A model generated the notes under the pieces. It saw only the letters and a list, made by a program, of their open reading frames with translations. It was not told the origin of the DNA and did not search any database. Positions 55,653 through 64,000 of a DNA stretch of 64,000 nucleotides are shown piece by piece. The first letter of the stretch is position 1, and every line of letters starts with the position of its first letter. The position numbers and the translations under genes were made by a program. The stretch spans positions 124,001 to 188,000 of the forward strand of contig FMBT01000317.1 in NCBI GenBank assembly GCA_900095095.1. Direction: 5' to 3'. The stretch is from Fragilariopsis cylindrus CCMP1102 (lineage: Eukaryota > Bacillariophyta > Bacillariophyceae > Bacillariales > Bacillariaceae).

Positions 55653-57728
55653 ATGGTTGTTCAGCTTCGTCGTTTTGATACGGAAAGCCATGGTGCAGGT
55701 CCTTCAAATCTAAACGCTTCAGATTCGTCAGTCACATCAATGATTCGTCGTGTCGACCAGAATTCATTTCAATGGTCTCGTGTTCCGTACTCTCTTTTTA
55801 CTAGCGACAACAATCATACCAATAATAAAAGTAACGAGGAACAATTATTCTTGCCACCACCCAGAAGTGGTGCAGCAAGTGTTGTCGTGAACGGCAAACT
55901 GTATGTTTTTGGAGGATTCGGAGGAGGTACAGGACGATTGGATGACTTTTATGTGTTTGACTTTTCCACCTTGACGTGGGACGAAGTCGAAACTATTGGA
56001 GTTGAAAAACCAGAATGTCGTGAAATTATTGGTGCCTGCGTCATCTCTGGTTCGAGCAGTAGTAGTCATAGTAAAATAATTGTATTCGGTGGTTATAATG
56101 GCAGTACATGGCTCAGTGATCTTTGGAGTTACGATGTAACAACCAGGCGTTGGACTTGCATCCAAGAATCTTTAGCTTCTTCTCCTTCTTCTTCTAACGA
56201 TGCCGACGATGTTAACAATGAGACAAGAACAAGTGCTGTTATTGATACATCAACGATGGCAGCGGGGGGTCCGTCTGTTGGTAATGGAAGAGTACAGGGT
56301 GGTGCGACTGCACGGAATAATAATAGGACTAATCTATCGAGGAAACGTCCATGTTGTCGTTTTGGATACGTAAGTTTGGTACATGATGGTAAATTTATCT
56401 TGTGGGGAGGATTCGACGGAACGAAATGGATGAATGATATGTGGATATTTGATTTCGATTCCAACAAATGGAACGAAATTCAACAGCTAGGAATACCTCC
56501 ATCTCGACGATCTTGTCCCGCTTGGGCGAAAGACGAAAAGTTTGTCTACATACATGGCGGATTCGATGGAATAGAAAGAAAGGATGAGTAAGTTAACAAC
56601 AAAATCATATTCCGCATGCCTTGCTTATTATTTTGCAAGTCAAAGGATATATAACATACATAACGTTAGGTACAGCTTGTCTGACATGTCGTTTTCTGTA
56701 ATCAGCTTCTTTGCTTGCTCATTAGATACGTACACTTGGACACAAATGCCGAACAGAGGCATCTTGCGACCAAGTCCACGATATTTTCATTCATGTGTAC
56801 TGTACGGTAACAAACTGATCTTTTATGGTGGGTACAGTGGCAGTCAGAGACTCTCCGATATGCACACATATGATCTGCAGTCAAAATATTGGTCGATGGT
56901 TAGATTTTCAAATGATGACGCACCTAGTGGCAGGTCTTCTTTAGTTGCACAAGTATACAAGAACTATCTCTACATTTTTTCTGGCTACAACGGAACTTCG
57001 GTTATGAACGATATGTACAAGTGCCGACTTCAGCCGATTTATATTCCTATTCCCTCACTTGTTCTGGACTTTCGACGGCTTATTAACGACTCTAACACGT
57101 CCGATATATGCTTTTTGGTTGAAGGCAAGAAAGTACATGCTCATAAATCAATTATTGCTGTTCGATCTGAGTATTTTCAAACAATGCTATTTAATGGTCA
57201 CATGCGTGAATCATCCGACGACAATAATCAGCCCGTCAAAATTCCTGATATATCACATAGCACATTTTTGAAAGTTTTAGAGTTTCTATACACAGATACA
57301 CTATCCAACGTTTCCCCTGAACTTGGAATACAAGTCCTGATTGCAAGTGAATTATTGATGCTTGATAGACTAAAGGCCATATGCGAAGATATCATTCAGA
57401 ATGAAATCAATTTAGAGAATGCGATGAGTTTCTTTTAGCCAGCCATCAACACAATGCTCTCGGATTAAAAGATATTGCTCTTGGATTTATTCTACGAAAC
57501 TTGAGCAATGATACTATTCAAATTGGACTTAATGATCTTAAGGTCGAACCAGAGTTACTTGTGGACATTATTAAGTTGACGTCTTTGAAGCCTGTGTCTG
57601 CCACAACTCAAGAAGGAGATCATCCTTCACCACACCAACAATATCGTAATAACCTAATTTTCAACAAGAATTCCACGACTATCAGTCCCAGTGGGAGCAA
57701 CAAAGATTCGATGGACCTTAGAAAGTAA
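55653..57728 (+). CDS. Kelch-repeat and BTB domain protein
   Basis: Exons 55653-56587 and 56706-57728. One T missing in a T run near 57433 (after NAMSFF) breaks the frame; with it the protein is 652 residues. At least five kelch blades: GKLYVFGGFGGGTGRLDDFY, KIIVFGGYNGSTWLSDLW, KFILWGGFDGTKWMNDMW, KFVYIHGGFDGI, KLIFYGGYSGSQRLSDMH, NYLYIFSGYNGTSVMNDMY. Then BTB: NTSDICFLVEGKKVHAHKSI, SEYFQTMLFNGHMRES, FLKVLEFLYTDTL. A BACK-like helical region follows (LASHQHNALGLKDIALGFI). Order kelch then BTB is the reverse of animal KLHL proteins and matches LZTR1-like proteins. Likely Cul3 ubiquitin ligase adaptor. Confidence 0.9.
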
Positions 57729-58258
57729 ATGATATGTACTCTTAAGGAGCAATTTCGATTTTATACTTTGATTGGTTGTAGTCTTTTCACAACCAATTCT
57801 TCCCATTTTACCAAAGTGTTACATACGAATTAAATAATATGATATTTAAAAGGTGTACAAAACAAATTAGTATCTATAGAAAACCCATTATGATCTATAT
57901 ACTTCAAATTGTTGTGTCTTCGTTCATCAACGATTGAGAGGGATATGGAATACTTTCTTGTCTGCCTACAGACATACTGATTAGTTCATTATAGCATAAT
58001 CGATTAATCTCTCTCCCCTCATATCCTCCTCATCCTTATCATTCGTAGTTATACGTACTACAGTATCTAGATGAGGTTTTTAAAATCTATGGATTATTCT
58101 ACAATTTTTTACAATAAACTGGAATTGATTAGACTCGTGACTGAACAGATTCAGACTTTTCCTTTCTGACTTTTTTTCATCATCATCATCATCAGAATAA
58201 CTTTCAAACTCCATAGATTGACATAGATCCATAGAGAGACATTGTTACTACCACAACA
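57729..58258. other. Intergenic, nothing recognised
   Basis: 530 bases between two + strand genes. An ATC run at 58170-58190. Nothing assignable. Confidence 0.5.
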
Positions 58259-58899
58259 ATGATGAACAACAATTCGTCTCAGTCTTCATCGAAAGGGGAA
58301 AGAATCTCTTTGTTACGGTTGGAACGACACGATTTGATAAGTTAGTAGAAGCGGTTACATCTAAGGTTGCATTAGAATGGATGAAACGTCAAGGATTTTC
58401 ATCATTGACGATTCAGTACGGACGGGGGATCAAACCTCCTGAAATGATATCATCATCATCATCTATTATTGATATTCAAACATATGATTTCCGTCCTTCA
58501 TTGATCGATGATATGGAAAAAGCTGATCTCATCTTATCCCATGCTGGTGCTGGTACAGTTATGGAGGTATTACGGATGAAGAATTTCGATTATAACGATA
58601 ACGATAACGATAACGATAATAACAACAAAACTACTACCGGTACTACTAAAAAGTTGATTGTTGTTATTAATACAGAATTAATGGACAATCATCAGACAGA
58701 ATTGGCAACAGCAATGGCCGATAGGGGGCATATATTTGTTGTTGATGAACCAGAAAAATTACAATCAATTAAAACTTGGACATCCTTTGAAAGTTTTGTT
58801 CCTACTTCACATAATAATGAAGCTGGTGATCCATTTGATTTTCCAATCTTATTAGATTCCTTCTTGGTTATCCGTCGTCGGATAAAAATGAATGAATGA
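58259..58899 (+). CDS. ALG13: UDP-GlcNAc transferase catalytic subunit ALG13
   Basis: Starts MMNNNSSQSSS, then GKNLFVTVGTTRFDKLV after a single missing base near 58297. The rest is in frame: YGRGIKPPE, YDFRPSLIDDMEKADLILSH, AGAGTVMEVL, LIVVINTELMDNHQTELA, MADRGHIFVVD. These match ALG13, the soluble catalytic half of the enzyme that adds the second GlcNAc to the dolichol-linked precursor of N-glycans; it needs the membrane anchor ALG14, which is not in this window. An Asn/Asp/Thr insertion (near 58590-58650) sits after the HAGAGT loop, before the VVIN strand. With the base added, 213 residues. Confidence 0.93.
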
Positions 58900-59720
58900 A
58901 TGAATGAGTGGCTGTATTGCTGTCACATATTGCATCGCGATAAATTGTTGTAGATATCAGAGAGATACGAGGAGTAAGTAAAAAGACGAGAGTCATCACA
59001 TGATGCACCGTTAGTTACTGGATAACAACATACAATACAAAAAAAAGAATGACGAGAGTGCGTATGTGTGTGTGAGAGGAGAGAGAGAAGTCATACATCC
59101 TTTTTGATAGACAAGCTATATTATTTTCTTTTGTCTTCAACAAAGTGAACTATGAATTCGAAATTAGAAGGAAAGCACAACGATACATATATCATGTGAT
59201 AAGATAAAACGAGTAACGATGGATCCATCTGTTTGATTGCTGACGGTACATACATTCTTTTGTTGGATTCATTCATTCTCGCTTCGTTCGGTAATGCCAA
59301 GAAAAGAAATTTTTGATTTCATACACACATATATAGACCACGGCGTAAATAGATACTGGTGTCCCATTCTATATAAAGTAGTAGAAGCAGAAGAAAGAAA
59401 GAAGTTGGTTGCCTATCTATATATGCGATAGTAAAAAGATAATAAAACGGTATCATTCCTATGAGGCAATAATACTCGAATGAATGAATCATTCAATCTC
59501 TCGCTCAAAAGTAACGATGCATCTAGTTCATTTCCTTCTACTTATTTTTAAGTATACGCAATGATTAACTAAATGATGATAATATTCATATTCTATTTTG
59601 GTATAAATTTTATTTCACAAATATTACAAATTTAATTAAGTACTGTAGTAAATCAATCGAGTAATACTTGTCTTCCTTTATCTTTCTTTCATTCCTTTCT
59701 CTTCTTTTTAACAAAATAAA
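58900..59720. other. Intergenic, nothing recognised
   Basis: About 820 bases between convergent genes. A 64-codon open frame (59237-59431) is not supported by any homology or composition signal. Confidence 0.5.
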
Positions 59721-60391
59721 TTAAAAATTTAGATCCGTTGGTTGACTAGCTTGTTCTAATTTTCTGGCATAGGCATCACGCTTTCTTTGTCCCTTTGTTT
59801 TCTTTGACACTGGTGGTGTGGTATCATTCAAGTTCGTAACAATTTCAATCATACGTTCCATATCACTATCGTATAGTTCATAAAATCTATTGTAGGCCTC
59901 TAACCATTCACCATCTAATGTATTCTTTGCTGTTTCACGATCTAATAATCGAACCTCATTCCATTTCGCTTGAATTTCTTTAATTTTCAATTGATTTTCT
60001 GACATATCCGCTTCCGCAATAGCAGCAAATAATGCTGGACTATTACGAACAGTAGCAACAGGGGCTGTGTGATTGTTATGTTGTGTATTTATATTATATT
60101 ATAAAAGAAGAAGAAAACAAGCCGAGGGGGAGAAAAGTGAGAATTTAAATGTATCAGAGATACAAAAGCAAATCGCTAAGAACGTATATATTGAAATTCG
60201 ACATTCTATTGAATATTCAACGTGATCATCGTTATCGTTATCCCCGGCTACCGTTATGAGTATAATATTTTGATGGAAGAGACGTCAACGTCACTTTTCC
60301 TTTTTCTATTTCTATTTCCTACTTCTATTAACGTACCAAATGATTGCACTCCTGCTAGGAGAGTGGAAAATAAAACAATAGAAATCTTCAT
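59721..60391 (-). CDS. Small plastid-targeted protein, unknown
   Basis: Exons 60391-60337 and 60064-59721; together 399 nt, 132 residues, intact. Exon 1 is a signal peptide (MKISIVLFSTLLAGVQSF) and ends right at the import-motif Phe; exon 2 continues APVATVRNSPAL, so the junction makes SF/AP. The mature part is helical and charged: QLKIKEIQAKWNEVRLLDRE, GEWLEAYNRFYELYDSDMER, EIVTNLND and a basic end KKTKGQRKRDAYARKLE. No family recognised. It lies head-to-head with plastid bL17, 551 bases apart, with the same intron position. The intron holds tandem ACGTCA at 60282-60293. Confidence 0.75.
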
Positions 60392-60942
60392 GGTCAATTA
60401 TAAATTAGTATAATATATTTTATAAAGATGATTGTAGAAGCAGTGTTACTTTATTTACTGATTGATGGGCGAGTAGCTTGGTTAACAACAACAAAGAAAG
60501 AGAGTTCTCGAGAGTCGACGACAATCGCAAATCAATCTGATCTCGTGAGAGAATTAACTATTTTCATTTTATTTTTGAGACATCAAATATTCAAGATTCC
60601 TTTATTCGTGTAAAAATACACATAAACTAGTATTACCAATGGAATTTCGTTATTTAGTTTTCCTATTTTCCGATTCTAATGTGAACCGCACAGCATTTCC
60701 GCGCGCGACTGACGTACTATTCTTTCCACACTACTACGCCATAGTAACAACCAGCTGACTAAAAAAATCAGCCAGTGTTTTCTTTCCGTCGTCTCGTGTA
60801 GCCATCAAAACCGTCTGCTTCACTATCAACCGAAAAACAGAGAAAGGAGACATCAAAAGAACAAAGGAGTAGTTTTGCTGTACAGTACGTTGTTGTTGCT
60901 ATAATCCCACATCTATCTCTATTTACAAAAACCTATATCAAG
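60392..60942. promoter_or_regulatory. Divergent promoter of two plastid-protein genes
   Basis: 551 bases between the two start codons. A GC-rich stretch at 60697-60712 (TTTCCGCGCGCGACTG) runs into TGACGT at 60710-60715, about 230 bases upstream of bL17. Both genes may share these elements. Assignment is by position only. Confidence 0.4.
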
Positions 60943-61731
60943 ATGATGAAACTTCTTTCCTTTTTATTGCTCCTTGTTGGAGCAACTGCCTTCGGTAAGT
61001 TCTGTGTGTCTTGAATAAACAGAAAGAAGAATTGAAAACAGATATGTTATCTAATCTAAACGCAGAAGTAATAGCGATAGCGATAGCGAACTATCAGCAA
61101 TCATACCCATGAACTTGAACTCTCTTTTCTACTTTCGATTAGTACAGTATTCTCACGCATTATTCATTTGTTTTTTGGTTCTTTCAAAACCACATCGATT
61201 ATCCCCGGTTTTATTCTAACTATTACATAAATTGTAATTGTAATTTTTCTAAACTTCAAATAAAATAATGCACAAACAAACAAACTAAACAAACCAAAAT
61301 ACACAGCCCCATCAAGTGGATCGTTCGCAGGACGATCAGTGTCTCTACAGAAGCACAAAAATCACCTCTTCTCTTAATATGATTTCTCACCGTAAGGGGT
61401 TTAACAAATTAGGAAAACCAGCGGATCAAAGAAAGGCATTATTACGTGCATTAACCACAGAAACGATCCGACATGGACGTATTAAGACCACATTAGTTCG
61501 TGCACGTGCTGTCCGTAAGCATGTCGATCATATGATTACATTAGGCAAACGTGGTGACTTACATGCCAGACGACAGGCATTAGCATGGATGTATGACAAG
61601 CAATTAGTACATTCTTATTTGATGCTGCACCTGATCGATACGGTGACCGTAATGGTGGATACTGTCGTGTATTACGTACAGTTGCTCGTCAAGGTGATAA
61701 CGCCAAGATGGCTATTATTGAACTAGTATAA
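60943..61731 (+). CDS. rpl17: Plastid ribosomal protein bL17 (nuclear-encoded)
   Basis: Exons 60943-60994 and 61307-61731. Exon 1 is a signal peptide ([17 protein letters not shown]) and the intron falls right after the Phe, so ATAF/AP spans the junction. Then a short transit peptide and the bL17 core: [98 protein letters not shown]. This matches bacterial and plastid L17 nearly end to end. Frame changes near 61374 and 61612 (a missing T in CTTATTT) interrupt it. About 159 residues. It is a component of the plastid 50S subunit near the exit tunnel. Confidence 0.93.
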
Positions 61732-62919
61732 ATATAAATTAAAAAAGTTTAATTCAAAATATCAAAAAGCGAAAACAAATTAATATATTTTTATATCAAA
61801 AAATGATCAGAACGATGTAAATAAAATCCCATCAACTTTTTTTTTTAAACTTGATAGCTAGTTAACAATAGAAATTATATACAATAATAACAGAAAGACG
61901 AAACCTTTGACAATTCACCTTGGGAAACCAATCAATCAATAATCAATACATTCGATGCAATAGTGATGTTATGGATATTGATTTCAGTGTTATTTTTCTG
62001 TAGTAACAACACAATATACACTGAATTGTAGTTTGGTATTTTCATTGAAATAGTAGAATATGATGTGATGTATCAAGAAACAGTGAAGCAGCTGCTTTAT
62101 GCACAAGCATGATGTATTATCATGATAAGGGCAAATGATGTGGAGTCAGTCATCACAATATCTAGCGACTAAATTTAATTGAAGAAGGAAAACAATCTGG
62201 ATTGCAAGCAATGTTGCTAATACTGTACAAATATTGCAGCCTTGTGTTGAAGAATCCACCCTTTGAGGTTGAAGCTGATCCATTAATTCACCATATGAAT
62301 GGCAGTTACTTGCTTTAACTTGAATTTTGTGTATAAAGTTTACATTTATACCTTCATCACATACATAATGTACCAAATGATACTAATGGATGCAACCGTG
62401 ATAGAATCAACCGAACATCCGGACATTTGTTGCATTTTTGAGGTTCACACAGTTTCATGCTAGTCATAAAATCACTTTGTTCAGTCATCACGTTCAGCAT
62501 TGAACTATATGAATTGTTCAAAGATACATATATACTCAAGCATAGATAAAACTTAGCGTGCACTGCACTGCACTGCACTGCACTGCACAGTATTGAATAG
62601 ATGTACGACTTTATGCGCTATCATCCATAGGACAAGATATTAATGTCGAAAAAGAATGTGAAGATAAGATGGAGTAACATGCTGTAGTCCACGGCATATA
62701 GTTCGGATATTAATTTGAATGAAGTTAATTTATTCTACAGGCGTTAATTTTTATTGACAATTTGTCTTTAGAGCTTCTTAGGTTCTGACAGAGTTCATAC
62801 AATAAACTCTGGAATAGCGCAAACTATCTATGCTCAATATCCTATAGATTTCGCTAAACTAAATATAGAAGCTCAAATCAGTTTCCTCTTTCGCTGAACT
62901 GATTGGTGGGACATTTCTT
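61732..62919. other. Intergenic, no supported gene
   Basis: About 1.2 kb. Small open frames here have no recognisable domain. A (GCACT)n pentanucleotide run is at 62559-62587. Confidence 0.45.
62559..62587. repeat. GCACT pentanucleotide microsatellite
   Basis: Five to six perfect tandem copies of GCACT in non-coding sequence. Confidence 0.9.
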
Positions 62920-64000
62920 TTATGATGTAAGGGTCTTCAGGTCGTCCATGAATTCTTCAGGGCTAACAAATTTTGTTGAACCAGCAATGATCTCTCGGGA
63001 TTGTTTTTCCATGACATCCCTAGTAACGCGTAGTTCCGAAAAAGAGAGACCACCGACCATGAACATAATATTACGTCCTCCTTCGTAAGATCCTTTACCT
63101 TTCGAATCTCCGGAACTTTTACTCTTACCCCATTTGTCCGTTGATGCTCCACCCTTTTTCTAGAGCTGCGTGCGCTACTAGTAACACCGACCGATGATGA
63201 AGCGGATGATGCCGGCATCGGAATGACGCTGGGGTATTCTTGAAAATCGAGCTGATTCGACACAAGAGCTTTAATATCCCTTTGAGCGGTGGAATATATC
63301 GGCTACTGGCATACTCACTTTCTTCTTCGTCGTCGTCGACTGAATCATCAGAGGAACTCCTACTTCTAGACTCCTACGCAAACGTGTAGTTGATTCGAAT
63401 ATGTGACAGATACGAAAAGGATAGAATAAGTAAAATGCCGAATTGAAAGCAATACAATACAATACAATACATCATCATCATTCTGAACTTATTGAACACT
63501 ACTACTTACCCGAGGAAACCTTTTTTGCCGTCTTTAGCTGCGGTTGGACTCGCAGCGTTATTGCTAATTGAATCCATTGCAATCTTGCTGAGACTCTCCA
63601 ACGTTTGCAACTCCTTCCGGCCAAGCTGTGCTGCACGAAGTAAGCGATCTTTATCGCCCCTACTTAACCCACCCTGACTAATTGTAGCTATTAGCATCAA
63701 ACGAAGTCTATCATCCGGATCTTGAATACGGATCAGAGCGGACTCGCATCTGCTGATCGTTTCTGCAGTTTTCACAGTTCGATCGTCATCGTCTTTTCCT
63801 GTAGCCAAGGTTTGTTCTACGTCACTCAAGTCCAGCAATCCAAGTTTGTTGAATTTATCCATACAGTCATGGGCAATATGCATGTGCTGACCAAGCTTTG
63901 ACATGACCTCACGATACTCTGGTAGTTCCTTCATGGCCGATGCAAGTTGAGAAAGTGACATATTCGATCCACTTTTTTTGCGAAGAGCACTATTAGTCGA
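62920..64000 (-). CDS. Sec1/Munc18-family protein, C-terminal part
   Basis: Two exons visible, from the window edge to 63510 and 63365-62920; the 5' part lies to the right. Exon 1 holds SLSQLASAMKELPEYREVMS, HMHIAHDCMDKFNKLG, DVEQTLATGKD and DPDDRLRLMLIATISQGGLS, the domain-3 helices of SM proteins. After an Asp/Glu/Ser-rich loop come SSRYIPPLKGI, ALVSNQLDFQEYPSVIPMP, and in another frame MFMVGGLSFSELRVTRDVME and IIAGSTKFVSPEEFMDDLKT, the usual SM C-terminus. Frame changes near 63273 and 63090. It matches the Sec1/STXBP1 branch best. SM proteins bind syntaxins and SNARE complexes in exocytosis. Confidence 0.88.

Noticed and set aside
62559-62587. Short tandem run as a CRISPR-like array
   Set aside because: Perfect pentanucleotide microsatellite without spacers; the genome is eukaryotic.
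5569-63400. Programmed ribosomal frameshifting as cause of the many frame changes
   Set aside because: Shifts sit at unrelated places in unrelated housekeeping genes and are mostly one missing base in a homopolymer. No slippery site plus pseudoknot pattern recurs.

Overview
The window is nuclear DNA from a diatom or a very close stramenopile alga. It is AT-rich, carries many tri- and tetranucleotide runs, and has short GT-AG introns. Several proteins start with a signal peptide ending in an ASAFAP-type motif (AF/SP, AF/VGP, AF/AP, SF/AP), the import signal of complex red-lineage plastids. A DUF6824 gene, a PGRL1-like gene and a nuclear-encoded plastid bL17 point the same way. The species cannot be named from this sequence. 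No prokaryotic, viral or CRISPR features were seen.

Layout. 1-14176: plastid PGRL1-like gene (cut by the left edge); a 443-bp palindromic element; a divergent pair of DHHC-like genes reading DHTC; an acidic repeat membrane protein; a RING protein; a methyltransferase with a triplicated 3' end; a plastid Rieske-like protein. 15171-25792: LAMTOR3, DysF-TRAF protein, NOP10, SmD3, a pheophytinase-like hydrolase, a GH27 galactosidase and a DUF6824 protein. 27673-39280: a large disordered protein, the phosphoinositide phosphatase FIG4, a solitary 5S rRNA gene, a hotdog thioesterase and a broken coiled-coil gene. 40801-52053: linker histone H1, an unknown disordered protein, a chromatin-type protein, a mitochondrial protein, EF-Ts and a PH-like protein. 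52227-64000: TSR1, kelch-BTB, ALG13, a divergent pair of plastid genes (unknown small protein and bL17), and a Sec1/Munc18 protein (cut by the right edge).

Gene order is ordinary for eukaryotes, with no operons. Themes recur by chance or loosely: RNA and ribosome biogenesis (NOP10, SmD3, 5S, TSR1, bL17, EF-Ts), endolysosomal membrane control (LAMTOR3, FIG4, Sec1), and plastid function (PGRL1, Rieske-like, pheophytinase-like, bL17).

A caution covers the whole annotation. About two thirds of the genes are broken by single-base frameshifts, almost all explained by one missing base, often in a homopolymer. Adding one base makes the coding length divisible by three in at least seven genes. This looks like uncorrected long-read assembly error, so I call these genes functional with sequence errors, not pseudogenes. 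Genes free of such breaks: DHTC gene 1, LAMTOR3, DysF-TRAF, NOP10, thioesterase, mitochondrial protein, EF-Ts and the small plastid protein.
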